From the NCBI GenBank assembly GCA_964542255.1, contig CAZITV010000046.1:1-14149 (forward strand): a stretch of 14,149 bases of DNA. The letters run 5' to 3'. Positions 1 to 6,859 of this stretch are shown in pieces. The DNA is from CAYMSF01 sp964542255 (GTDB lineage Bacteria; Verrucomicrobiota; Lentisphaeria; Victivallales; Victivallaceae). A program made the position numbers and the translations under genes. Each line of letters starts with the position of its first letter. Positions within the stretch are counted from its first letter, which is position 1. The notes under the pieces were generated by a model. It searched no databases and was not told where the DNA came from. It saw only the letters and a list, made by a program, of their open reading frames with translations.

Positions 1-63
1 GGCTCGGCCGGGCGAATTCGGAAAAGAACAAGTCATTTTTCCATCATTTTGACGGAAATTTAA
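1..63 (+). CDS. rplV: Ribosomal protein L22 (uL22), C-terminal fragment
   Basis: Frame 1 is open from the first base to a TAA at 61-63 and gives 20 residues. They contain the run RIRKRTSHFSIIL, which matches the conserved end of bacterial L22 (typically R-I-x-K-R-T-S-H-I-x-I-V-x). L22 lines the exit tunnel of the large subunit and is normally encoded directly before rpsC, as here; the gap to the rpsC start is 16 bp. Only the tail is present because the window cuts the gene, so nothing can be said about the rest. The identification rests on a short match plus perfect synteny. Confidence 0.88.
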   Translation, partial: GSAGRIRKRTSHFSIILTEI

Positions 64-79
64 TCAAAAGGGAAACATT

Positions 80-772
80 GTGGGACAGAAAGTAAATCCA
101 ATTGGCTTAAGAACTGCGTTAACCAAGAACTGGGAATCACGCTGGTTTGCCAAAAAAGATGTTTTCGGCGACTGGCTGCATGAAGATTTAAAAATTCGCA
201 AGCATATCAAAGAACGCTTTGTTAGTGCTGCGATTGCGAGAATCCAGATTGAGCGTGCCGGCAACCGTATTCGTATTACTGTCTTCACCGCCCGCCCCGG
301 ACTGCTAATTGGTAAGAAGGGGGAATTATTGGACGGTTTGAGACAAGAAATCAGCAAGTTTACCGACAATAAAGAAGTGTTTATTGACCTTGCCGAAATC
401 AAACGTGCGGACGCGAACGCCCAGCTGGTGTCAGAAAATATTGCCATGCAGTTGGAACGCCGTATTGGCTTCAGAAGAGCGATGAAGAAAGCCATTCAAA
501 CTGCCATGGATATGGGAGTTGATGGTATTAAAATTCATTGCAGCGGACGCCTCGGCGGCGCCGAATTGGCGCGTTCGGAACAGTACAAAGAAGGACGTGT
601 TCCATTACACACACTAAAAGCAATTATAGATTACGGCTTCAGCGAAGCCAATACGACCGCGGGTAAAATCGGGGTAAAAGTTTGGATATGCCACAAGGAG
701 CTTACGGAGGATCAAGAATATGCCATTAATGCCAAAAAGGGTAAAGTACAGAAAAGTACAGCGCGGAAGTAA
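80..772 (+). CDS. rpsC: 30S ribosomal protein S3 (uS3)
   Basis: S3 sits at the mRNA entry side of the small-subunit head. The protein has 230 residues. It begins MGQKVNPIGLR, the family's standard N-terminus, read from a GTG start with an AAAAGGGA ribosome site at 66-73. A KH-type RNA-binding segment with the G-K-K-G loop lies at about residues 72-87 (RPGLLIGKKGE). The C-terminal S3 domain, including SGRLGGAELAR at about 155-165 and GVKVWI at about 198-203, is intact. The family core ends near residue 206. The last 17 residues form a basic tail encoded inside the start of rplP in another frame, a 53-bp overlap that is long for this operon. No frameshift is needed to explain it. Confidence 0.97.
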   Translation: MGQKVNPIGLRTALTKNWESRWFAKKDVFGDWLHEDLKIRKHIKERFVSAAIARIQIERAGNRIRITVFTARPGLLIGKKGELLDGLRQEISKFTDNKEVFIDLAEIKRADANAQLVSENIAMQLERRIGFRRAMKKAIQTAMDMGVDGIKIHCSGRLGGAELARSEQYKEGRVPLHTLKAIIDYGFSEANTTAGKIGVKVWICHKELTEDQEYAINAKKGKVQKSTARK

Positions 773-1139
773 CGCCGGACTCGCAACGAAGAACAATAAA
801 ATTGACTTTGGCGATTATGCGCTGCAAGCTCTGACACGTGGTTTTGTAACCAACAATCAGATTGAGGCGGCACGTATTGCCATTAACCGTCACTTAAAAC
901 GCCGCGGCAAGGTATGGATTCGTCTATTCCCTTACAAACCGTTTACCAAGAAACCATTAGAAGTACGTATGGGTAAGGGTAAAGGTAACGTGGAAGGATG
1001 GGTTGCGCCGGTTAAACCGGGTCGTGTGCTCTTTGAAGTTAGCGGATGCAGTGAACCGATTGCACGTGAAGCGATGTCGCTTGCTGCGAACAAGTTGGCG
1101 CTGCGTTGCCGTTTCCTGTCACGGGAAGAACAACTTTAA
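720..1139 (+). CDS. rplP: 50S ribosomal protein L16 (uL16)
   Basis: L16 binds 23S rRNA near the A site and central protuberance and is needed for late 50S assembly. The 139-residue product is close to the 136 of E. coli. It shows PKRVKYRK at the N-terminus, GKVWIRLFP in the middle and the invariant VRMGKGKGNVE loop. The Arg of that VRMGKGKG segment corresponds to the arginine hydroxylated in E. coli L16. The start at 720 is supported by GGAGG at 706-710. A second in-frame ATG at 729 would give MPKRVKYRK and cannot be excluded. The first 53 bp overlap the end of rpsC in a different frame, which suggests translational coupling. Confidence 0.97.
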   Translation: MPLMPKRVKYRKVQRGSNAGLATKNNKIDFGDYALQALTRGFVTNNQIEAARIAINRHLKRRGKVWIRLFPYKPFTKKPLEVRMGKGKGNVEGWVAPVKPGRVLFEVSGCSEPIAREAMSLAANKLALRCRFLSREEQL

Positions 1140-1173
1140 GGTGCGGCTTCCGCAATAAATAGTCAGGTGAAAT

Positions 1174-1374
1174 ATGAAAAATAAAGAAATTAGAGAAATG
1201 ACTGACGCAGAGGTAAGCAATCAATTAACCGAGCTGTTAAAAGAGAGGCTTAATTTGAAGATTCAGTCCAGGACTGGGCAGTTGGAGAAATCCGCGAAAG
1301 TCCGTCAGGTTCGCCGCGATATCGCCAGAATCAAAACGGAACAGACCGCCCGCCTTGCGAAACTTAACGGTTAA
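1174..1374 (+). CDS. rpmC: 50S ribosomal protein L29 (uL29)
   Basis: L29 is a small helical-hairpin protein at the exit of the nascent peptide tunnel, next to L23, and contributes to the docking site for SRP and trigger factor. The 66 residues match the family length and show the typical patterns: KEIREM near the N-terminus, LLKERLNLKIQ at about 22-32, and the signature QVRRDIARIKT at about 45-55. The ATG at 1174 follows an AGGTGA-like ribosome site at 1165-1170. An internal ATG at 1198 would remove the conserved first helix start. It lies between rplP and rpsQ as in nearly all bacteria. Confidence 0.96.
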   Translation: MKNKEIREMTDAEVSNQLTELLKERLNLKIQSRTGQLEKSAKVRQVRRDIARIKTEQTARLAKLNG

Positions 1375-1390
1375 CTGGATGGTAATGAAT

Positions 1391-1678
1391 ATGGAACAGA
1401 CTGTTAAAACAGACGAAGTTGCAGTTCGTGGGAATCGTAAAGAGCGCGTTGGCGAAGTTGTCAGCGATACTCAGGATAAAACGATTATTGTGGTGGTTAC
1501 ACGCCGCACGCCGCACAAACTGTATAAGAAAGTTATTAAAAGCAAGAAAAAATTTGCCGCTCACGATGAAAATAACGAAGCGCGTATTGGCGATACCGTA
1601 AGGATTGTCGAAACCCGTCCGTTGAGCAAGACCAAGAACTGGCGCTTGCTGGATATCATCAGCCGTGCCGCGAAATAA
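1391..1678 (+). CDS. rpsQ: 30S ribosomal protein S17 (uS17)
   Basis: S17 is an OB-fold protein that binds 16S rRNA in the body of the small subunit during early assembly. The family core starts at RKERVGEVVSD and continues through KTIIVVV, RTPHKLYKK, the GDTVRIVETRPLSKTKNWRL signature region and a short end. The start is ambiguous: in-frame ATGs lie at 1379, 1385 and 1391. I chose 1391 (95 residues) because GGATGG at 1377-1382 then sits at normal distance and the length fits the family. Reading further upstream (a TTG at 1355) would run into rpmC and adds residues unlike S17. The N-terminal stretch before RKERV is slightly longer than in E. coli. Confidence 0.95.
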   Translation: MEQTVKTDEVAVRGNRKERVGEVVSDTQDKTIIVVVTRRTPHKLYKKVIKSKKKFAAHDENNEARIGDTVRIVETRPLSKTKNWRLLDIISRAAK

Positions 1679-1699
1679 TCAGCAAGGAGTACTAGCAAA

Positions 1700-2065
1700 A
1701 TGATACAAATGCAGTCCAAATTAGATGTTGCTGACAACTCTGGCGCGAAGACGATACGTACCATTACAGTTCTTGGTCAATCCCGTGAATTTGCCGGCAT
1801 CGGCAATATTATCTCGGCAGCAGTGATTGAGGCGATTCCAGATGGTACCGTCAAAAAAGGTCAGGTAATCAAGGCAGTGATCGTCAGAACCGCGGCAAAG
1901 ATTCGCCGTGCGGATGGCTCCTACTTGAAATTTGACCGTAATGCGGCAGTAATCATTGACAAGGACAACAACCCGGTCGGTACTCGTATTTTCGGCCCGG
2001 TTGCCCGTGAACTCAGAGAGAAAAATTTCATGAAGATTATTTCTCTTGCTCCAGAGGTGTTATAA
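1700..2065 (+). CDS. rplN: 50S ribosomal protein L14 (uL14)
   Basis: L14 is a beta-barrel protein at the subunit interface that takes part in intersubunit bridges and binds the silencing factor RsfS. The 121-residue product matches the usual 122. It begins MIQMQSKLDVADNSGAK, the near-invariant N-terminus, and contains KKGQVIKAVIVRT, the loop RADGSYLKFDRNAAV, and the closing GTRIFGPVARELR with KIISLAPEVL. A strong AAGGAGT ribosome site at 1684-1690 precedes the ATG. Its stop codon and the rplX start overlap as TAATG, so the two genes are probably translationally coupled. Confidence 0.98.
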   Translation: MIQMQSKLDVADNSGAKTIRTITVLGQSREFAGIGNIISAAVIEAIPDGTVKKGQVIKAVIVRTAAKIRRADGSYLKFDRNAAVIIDKDNNPVGTRIFGPVARELREKNFMKIISLAPEVL

Positions 2066-2337
2066 TGAAGAAATATCATGTAAAGAAGGGCGACCAAGTT
2101 GTTGTCAATTCAGGTGCGTGGAAGAAAGAAGAAGCCAAGATCGTTGCGGTGCTGACCAAGAAAGACCGCGTGGTACTGGAATTCTCCAATCTCTCACCGC
2201 AGAAACGTGAGCTGATCGGCAAAAAAACAGTCAAGAAAAACAGGCGCAGTCCGCAACAGGGCAACGGTATGGTGGAACGTTCCGTTTCGGTTCACGTTTC
2301 CAACGTAACGCCGGTTCAAGCCGCTGAAAGCAAATAA
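2065..2337 (+). CDS. rplX: 50S ribosomal protein L24 (uL24), short form
   Basis: L24 is an assembly-initiator protein that binds the 5' end of 23S rRNA. The identity rests on the N-terminal HVKKGDQVVV, the RVVLE strand, the NPxx-like loop region QQGNGMVERSVSVHVSNV, and the position between rplN and rplE. Two things are odd. The KOW motif, usually SGKDKG-K-GKV, reads SGAWKKEEAKI, so the usual glycines after the first one are missing. The protein also stops at 90 residues, shortly after VSNV, so it lacks the usual C-terminal segment of roughly 15-20 residues (R-V-G-F...GKKVR). The 31 bp after the stop do not encode the missing part. I see no frameshift, so a natural short variant is most likely. 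Confidence 0.93.
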   Translation: MKKYHVKKGDQVVVNSGAWKKEEAKIVAVLTKKDRVVLEFSNLSPQKRELIGKKTVKKNRRSPQQGNGMVERSVSVHVSNVTPVQAAESK

Positions 2338-2368
2338 AGCTTGTGAAGACAAGACGGAGTGAAGTAAA

Positions 2369-2905
2369 ATGCCAGATATGTTGAAAAAATATAATGATGA
2401 AGTAAGACCGGCGCTGATGGAGAAGCTGGGGTACACTAATGTAATGCAGTTACCCCGCCTCGAAAAAATCGTCATTAGCACCGGTATTAAGAGCAGCGCG
2501 GAACGTGATGCGTTCAGCGAAGCCCAAAAACTGATGGCGCAACTGACCGGACAGATGCCGGTAATCACCAAGGCCCGCAAGAACGTTGCCAACTTTAAGT
2601 TGCGTATCGGGATGCAGTCCGGGGTGATGGTTACATTGCGCGGCAGCAGAATGTACGAATTCCTTGATCGTTTCGTCCACAATGCGTTACCCCGCGTGAG
2701 AGACTTCCGCGGTTTAGCCAAGAAGGGATTTGACGGACAGGGTAATTACAATGTCGGTATTCAGGACATTTCGGTATTCACCGAAATTGACCCGGATAAG
2801 ATGAAATATCCTCAAGGGATTAACATTACCATGGTAACGACCGCCAAGACGGACGCGGAATCCCGCGAACTACTGGCCAAGATGGGCATTCCGTTCTCGG
2901 AATAA
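2369..2905 (+). CDS. rplE: 50S ribosomal protein L5 (uL5)
   Basis: L5 binds 5S rRNA in the central protuberance and contacts P-site tRNA and S13. At 178 residues it has the standard length. Recognisable segments are the N-terminal LKKYNDEVRPALMEKLGY, LPRLEKIVISTGI, GQMPVITKARKNVANFKLR, the MYEFLDRFVHNALPRVRDFRGL core, and the end NITMVTTAKTDAESRELLAKMGIPF. The ATG at 2369 is preceded by CGGAGTGA at 2355-2362. It ends in tandem stops (TAATAA) directly before the ribosome site of rpsN. Confidence 0.98.
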   Translation: MPDMLKKYNDEVRPALMEKLGYTNVMQLPRLEKIVISTGIKSSAERDAFSEAQKLMAQLTGQMPVITKARKNVANFKLRIGMQSGVMVTLRGSRMYEFLDRFVHNALPRVRDFRGLAKKGFDGQGNYNVGIQDISVFTEIDPDKMKYPQGINITMVTTAKTDAESRELLAKMGIPFSE

Positions 2906-2920
2906 TAAAGGAGCGTTTTT

Positions 2921-3106
2921 ATGGCGAAGAAAAGTTTAATGGTCAAGTGTGAACGCGGGAGCAAGTTTAAATCCCGCAATTATAGCCGCTGCAGGGCCTG
3001 TGGACGTGCGCGGGCATTTATCCGGAAATTTGAGCTGTGCCGTATCTGCTTTAGAGAGCTGGCGTCCAGTGGTCGTATTCCCGGTGTCACCAAGGCAAGC
3101 TGGTAA
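2921..3106 (+). CDS. rpsN: 30S ribosomal protein S14, zinc-binding type (uS14)
   Basis: S14 binds the head of the small subunit late in assembly. This is the short zinc-ribbon form of 61 residues, not the about 100-residue zinc-free form of E. coli. The four zinc ligands are visible as C24-x-x-C27 and C40-x-x-C43, in the context CRACGRARAFIRKFELCRICFRELA, and the protein ends in the family's GxIPGVTKASW. The ATG is preceded by AAAGGAG at 2907-2913. Some bacteria carry both forms and use the zinc-free one when zinc is scarce. Whether a second copy exists elsewhere cannot be seen here. Confidence 0.98.
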   Translation: MAKKSLMVKCERGSKFKSRNYSRCRACGRARAFIRKFELCRICFRELASSGRIPGVTKASW

Positions 3107-3125
3107 ACCAGAAGGATAGATAATT

Positions 3126-3521
3126 ATGAGTATGCAAGATCCTATCGCAGATATGCTGACGCGCATCCGCAATGCTGGACAGGCCACATTACCTCAAGTG
3201 GTGATACCTGGTTCAAAGATGAAGATCGCGCTCGCAGAAGTGTTCAAAAACGAAGGCTACATCCGGAGTTTCAAAGTTGAAGCTGATGGTGTGAAACAGT
3301 CACTCGTGATTGAATTGAAGTATTACAAGGATAAGCCTGTTATTGAAGGACTGAGACGTATCAGCAAGCCTTCATGCAGGAGTTATTGTGGCAGCAAAGA
3401 TATTCCCAAGGTGAAGAATGGTTTAGGTACGGTGGTATTGTCCACACCCAAAGGAATTGTCTCTGGTGAAGAAGCCGTGAAGCAGCAGCTTGGCGGTGAG
3501 ATTCTTTGCTATATTTGGTAA
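3126..3521 (+). CDS. rpsH: 30S ribosomal protein S8 (uS8)
   Basis: S8 binds the central domain of 16S rRNA and in E. coli also represses the spc operon mRNA. The 131 residues match the usual length. The N-terminus DPIADMLTRIRNA is near invariant, the middle has the SKPSCRSY strand that corresponds to the usual RPGxRxY, and the end STPKGIVSGEEA...GGEILCYIW is the standard RNA-binding C-terminus. The ATG at 3126 follows AAGGA at 3112-3116; a second ATG two codons later is possible. No S8-binding mRNA structure could be confirmed by eye near rplE. Confidence 0.97.
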   Translation: MSMQDPIADMLTRIRNAGQATLPQVVIPGSKMKIALAEVFKNEGYIRSFKVEADGVKQSLVIELKYYKDKPVIEGLRRISKPSCRSYCGSKDIPKVKNGLGTVVLSTPKGIVSGEEAVKQQLGGEILCYIW

Positions 3522-3544
3522 CCTACAAGCATGAGGTTTGAATT

Positions 3545-4078
3545 ATGTCTCGTATAGGTAAAAAGCCAGTTCCGATTCCGGCCGGAGTTAAAGTTGCGGT
3601 TGCGGATGGAGCTGTTAGTGTGGAAGGCAAAGGCAAATTGTCATTGCTTATCCCCAACAAGATAACCGTAGCTGTCAACGGCCAGGAAGTGGTAGTTGAG
3701 CGCACTGATGATTCGCGTGAATCGAATGCGCTGCACGGTTTGATTCGCAGTCTTATCAACAATATGATCATTGGTGTCACCAAGGGATACAGGAAAGATT
3801 TGCTGATTATCGGCGTTGGTTACAAGGCGCAGATATCCGGGCAGAAACTGACTTTAAGTCTCGGGTTCTCCCATCCGGTAGAATATATGGTTCCGGAAGG
3901 CATCAAAGTTACGGTAGTGGAAAACACCAAAGTTGCGATTGAAGGTTTTGACAAGCAGTTGGTGGGCGAAGTTGCCGCGACAATCCGGCGCTACAAGAAA
4001 CCTGAGCCATACAAGGGCAAAGGTATCCGTTATGTTGACGAGCGCATCACCCTCAAGGAAGGCAAAACAGTCGGTTAA
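3545..4078 (+). CDS. rplF: 50S ribosomal protein L6 (uL6)
   Basis: L6 lies near the sarcin-ricin loop and is required for late 50S assembly. The 177-residue product has the standard two-domain layout. It starts MSRIGKKPVPIPAGV; the hinge region reads ALHGLIRSLINNMIIGVTKGY; the second domain has GVGYKAQ, LGFSHPVEY and the C-terminal signature EPYKGKGIRYVDE. The ATG follows a GAGGT-like ribosome site at about 3532-3536. Gene order between rpsH and rplR is canonical. Confidence 0.98.
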   Translation: MSRIGKKPVPIPAGVKVAVADGAVSVEGKGKLSLLIPNKITVAVNGQEVVVERTDDSRESNALHGLIRSLINNMIIGVTKGYRKDLLIIGVGYKAQISGQKLTLSLGFSHPVEYMVPEGIKVTVVENTKVAIEGFDKQLVGEVAATIRRYKKPEPYKGKGIRYVDERITLKEGKTVG

Positions 4079-4097
4079 TAATTGGAGATAATCAGTT

Positions 4098-4463
4098 ATG
4101 CAAACATTTAAAACAAAACAAGAGAAGCGGGTGCGTCGTCATTTGCGTTTGCGGAAAAAAATTTCCGGCACTGCGGAACGCCCCAGATTCTGTGTTAGTA
4201 TTACAACGAACAACATCTATGTACAATTCATTGATGATGTTAAAGGTGCGACATTGGCGGCAACTTCGACTTTGGACGCTGAGTTCAAAAGTCCGGATAA
4301 CCGTCCTAACGTCGCCGGAGCTCAGCTGCTGGGCAAATTAGCGGCGGAAAAGGCAAAAGCTGTAAATATTACAGAAGTTGTCTTCGACCGTTCCGGATTC
4401 AAATATCACGGCCGCGTCAAAGCAATTGCCGAAGCTGCCAGAGAATGCGGATTAAAGTTTTAG
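4098..4463 (+). CDS. rplR: 50S ribosomal protein L18 (uL18)
   Basis: L18 binds 5S rRNA together with L5 in the central protuberance. The 121 residues show the basic N-terminal RRHLRLRKKISGT, the strand PRFCVSITTNNIYVQFID, the helix VAGAQLLGKLAAEKA, and the closing VVFDRSGFKYHGRVKAIAEAARECGLKF, which is diagnostic. A TTGGAGAT ribosome site lies at about 4081-4088. Its TAG stop at 4461-4463 forms part of the AGGAG ribosome site of rpsE, which suggests coupled translation of the two genes. Confidence 0.98.
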   Translation: MQTFKTKQEKRVRRHLRLRKKISGTAERPRFCVSITTNNIYVQFIDDVKGATLAATSTLDAEFKSPDNRPNVAGAQLLGKLAAEKAKAVNITEVVFDRSGFKYHGRVKAIAEAARECGLKF

Positions 4464-4473
4464 GAGCTGAATA

Positions 4474-4971
4474 ATGGCAAAAAGAGAAGAAAGAAAGACA
4501 GATGAAAATGCGTCCGGCAACGGCGAAAATGTAATCAGCATTAACCGCTGCAGCAAAGTCGTAAAAGGCGGACGTAACTTCAGTTTCGGAGCGTTGGTAG
4601 TTGTGGGTGACCGCAACGGCAAAGTTGGCTACGGCTACGGCAAAGCCAATGAAGTTTCCGATGCAATTCGCAAAGGCAGTGAAATTGCCCAGCGCACCAT
4701 GATAAAAATTCCGACCCGTGGAGCCACGATTCCGCACGAAGTGGAAGCCCGCTTCAGTGGTGCGAAGATTATGCTGCGTCCGGCCTCGCCTGGTACCGGT
4801 TTAATTGCCGGCGGCGCGGTGCGTGCGATTCTGGGTCTGGCGGGTATTGGTGACGTGCTGGCCAAATCCCTTGGTGCAAGCAATCCGGTAAATGTGGCGA
4901 AAGCAACATTTAAAGCTATTGAAATGCTGTCTTCACGTGAAGATGTCATGGCAAAGCGCGGCAAAATCTAA
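4474..4971 (+). CDS. rpsE: 30S ribosomal protein S5 (uS5)
   Basis: S5 lies at the mRNA entry channel and is important for decoding fidelity and helicase activity. The 165 residues carry the N-terminal double-stranded-RNA-binding fold with INRCSKVVKGGRNFSFGALVVVGD and GKVGYGYGKANEVSDAIRKG, then the C-terminal domain with the PASPGTGLIAGGAVRAILGLAGI stretch and SLGASNPVNVAKAT. The ATG follows AGGAGCTGA at 4462-4470. The next gene in most bacteria would be rpmD (L30), but only 17 bp separate this stop from the rplO start. Confidence 0.98.
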   Translation: MAKREERKTDENASGNGENVISINRCSKVVKGGRNFSFGALVVVGDRNGKVGYGYGKANEVSDAIRKGSEIAQRTMIKIPTRGATIPHEVEARFSGAKIMLRPASPGTGLIAGGAVRAILGLAGIGDVLAKSLGASNPVNVAKATFKAIEMLSSREDVMAKRGKI

Positions 4972-4988
4972 ATCAGGAAATATAAGCG

Positions 4989-5432
4989 ATGAAACTACAT
5001 GATTTATCTCCTACGCCGGGTTCAAAACGTCCGCGGAAAAGAGTAGGCCGTGGTGACGGTTCTGGTCAAGGCGGTACAGCAGGACGTGGTGAAAAGGGTC
5101 AATCCTCACGTTCTGGCTCACAATACCGTCCCTATTTTGAAGGCGGTCAGATTCCGTTGTTCCGGCGCTTGCCGAAACGCGGCTTTAAGAGTCCCGACCA
5201 CAAGTTTTACGCAGTACTGAATCTTGACGCGCTGGAAGCCAATTTTGAAGCTAACGCCGTTGTGGATTTTGCTATTGTTCGTGAAAAGGGCTTAGTTGGC
5301 AAGGTTAATGCTGAGCTGAAGGTTCTCGCCCGTGGTGAGATCACCAAGCCGCTGACTATCAAAGCCACAAAATTCTCTGCTGCTGCCAAGAGCAAAATTG
5401 AAGCAGTTGGCGGAGTTTGTGAAATCGTATAA
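4989..5432 (+). CDS. rplO: 50S ribosomal protein L15 (uL15)
   Basis: L15 binds 23S rRNA during large-subunit assembly and has a long basic N-terminal extension. The 147-residue product begins MKLHDLSPTPGSKRPRKRVGRG and continues with the Gly/Arg-rich GSGQGGTAGRGEKGQ segment, the FEGGQIPLFRRLPKRGF signature and a globular C-terminal domain ending in GGVCEIV. In E. coli and many relatives the second stretch has a lysine where this protein has GG. The ATG is preceded by CAGGAAA at about 4974-4980. It is placed before secY as usual, but directly after rpsE because rpmD is absent. Confidence 0.97.
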   Translation: MKLHDLSPTPGSKRPRKRVGRGDGSGQGGTAGRGEKGQSSRSGSQYRPYFEGGQIPLFRRLPKRGFKSPDHKFYAVLNLDALEANFEANAVVDFAIVREKGLVGKVNAELKVLARGEITKPLTIKATKFSAAAKSKIEAVGGVCEIV

Positions 5433-5472
5433 TTATTAAGACTATACCGTACTTATAAATAGCGGGTGAAAA

Positions 5473-6834
5473 ATGTTCTCAGCGTTTGTCAATATGTTCA
5501 AAATCAAAGAACTGCGCAGCAGAATTCTTTTTACCGCCGGCATCATCATTTTGGTTCGGCTGGCGGCAAATATTCCTTGTCCCGGAGTTAATCCGGCGGC
5601 GCTGAAGGTCTATTTCCATGAATTTACCCAGACCAATCCGGCTGGGATGATGATGGAAATGTTCGACTTATTCAGCGGCGGCGCGCTTCAGGCGTTTGCG
5701 TTGGCAACGCTGGGTATCATGCCCTACATTACCGCTTCGATTATTATGCAGTTATTAATTCCGGTGCTGCCCCAGCTGGAACGTCTCCAGCGCGAGGGTG
5801 ATGTCGGCAAGCAGAAAATCAATCAGTACACCCGCTATTTAACGGTTTTAGTATGTATTATCCAAGGCACGATGGCGGCCATGGCGATGATTGACCCGAC
5901 CCGTCTGGGGATGCCGGCTCCGGCCCATCCGCTGGTTGACAGTTCCGGTGTTAGTTTCGTTTTAATGACGCTGATCGTGCTGACCTGCGCCACCATGCTG
6001 GAAGTTTGGCTGGGGGAACAGATTACTGAACGCGGTATCGGCAACGGGGTTTCGATTATTATTACCATTGGTATTATTGCCCGACTGCCGGAAGCGGTGT
6101 GGCAGCTGATTCAAATGGCATGGAATCAAACCACGGTATCCGGCAGCACGTTTAAGCCGGTTCAATTATTAATATTATTGATAATTTTTGGTTTGGTTAC
6201 GGCCGCGACGATATTACTGTCGCAGGGACACCGCCGCGTACCGATTCAAATGGTGCGCAAATCCATTGGCAATCAGGTTCAGGGCAACTCGACCTATATG
6301 CCGTTAAAGGTTAACTTCTCCGGGGTTATGCCGATCATTTTTGCCGGTGCGATATTGATGTTGCCCGGGGCATTGTTCCAATGGATGGGTTTATATCAGA
6401 TGGCATCATTTTTCCAGCACGATTCGATGGGCTATATGCTGACTTACGCGCTGCTCATTCTGGCGTTCTGCTACTTCTGGGTTGGCAATCAGTTCAATCC
6501 GATTCAAATTGCGGATAACCTAAAAAATCAAAGCGCCTATATTCCCGGTATTCGTCCCGGAAAACCCACTGCGGATTTTCTGGATAATACGATGACCCGC
6601 ATTACGCTGGCCGGCGCATTATTCCTGATGTGTTTGGCAATTTTCCCGATGCTGCTCTATAACTATTTTAAAATTCCCTATATGGTTGCTTCATTCTTTG
6701 GCGGCACCAGCCTGCTGATTATGGTCGGGGTAGTACTTGACACCCTTAATCAGCTCGAATCCCATTTGACGATGAGAAATTATGAAGGATTTCTCAAGCA
6801 CGGCCGCATCCGCGGACGCAGCGGCAGGCAATAA
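5473..6834 (+). CDS. secY: Preprotein translocase subunit SecY
   Basis: SecY is the channel subunit of the SecYEG translocon in the inner membrane. The 453 residues give about ten hydrophobic segments (for example about 17-33, 72-97, 119-140, 160-178, 190-205, 231-250, 286-303, 320-337, 377-396, 403-423). Family landmarks are visible: the plug region after TM1, ITERGIGNGVSIII at 184-197, GHRRVPIQ in the large cytosolic loop at 252-259, IPGIRPGKPT at 357-366, and the C-terminal GGTSLLIMVGVVLDT...YEGFLK...RGR. The ATG follows GGGTGA at 5464-5469. It is the last ribosome-linked gene of the cluster. adk, map, infA and rpmJ, which often follow, are not here. Confidence 0.98.
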   Translation: MFSAFVNMFKIKELRSRILFTAGIIILVRLAANIPCPGVNPAALKVYFHEFTQTNPAGMMMEMFDLFSGGALQAFALATLGIMPYITASIIMQLLIPVLPQLERLQREGDVGKQKINQYTRYLTVLVCIIQGTMAAMAMIDPTRLGMPAPAHPLVDSSGVSFVLMTLIVLTCATMLEVWLGEQITERGIGNGVSIIITIGIIARLPEAVWQLIQMAWNQTTVSGSTFKPVQLLILLIIFGLVTAATILLSQGHRRVPIQMVRKSIGNQVQGNSTYMPLKVNFSGVMPIIFAGAILMLPGALFQWMGLYQMASFFQHDSMGYMLTYALLILAFCYFWVGNQFNPIQIADNLKNQSAYIPGIRPGKPTADFLDNTMTRITLAGALFLMCLAIFPMLLYNYFKIPYMVASFFGGTSLLIMVGVVLDTLNQLESHLTMRNYEGFLKHGRIRGRSGRQ

Positions 6835-6859
6835 CGGAGTTAATTCGAGGGCTAGTCGA

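Noticed and set aside
1..16. GC-rich start GGCTCGGCCGG as a repeat, because the same 11 bases recur at 11201-11211
   Set aside because: Both copies lie inside coding sequence (rplV end and the PurF-like gene) with no wider similarity, so this is a coincidence.
6782..6859. Upstream extension of cmk to an ATG inside secY
   Set aside because: The extra 26 residues are low complexity and unlike Cmk, and a better ribosome site lies just before the ATG at 6860.
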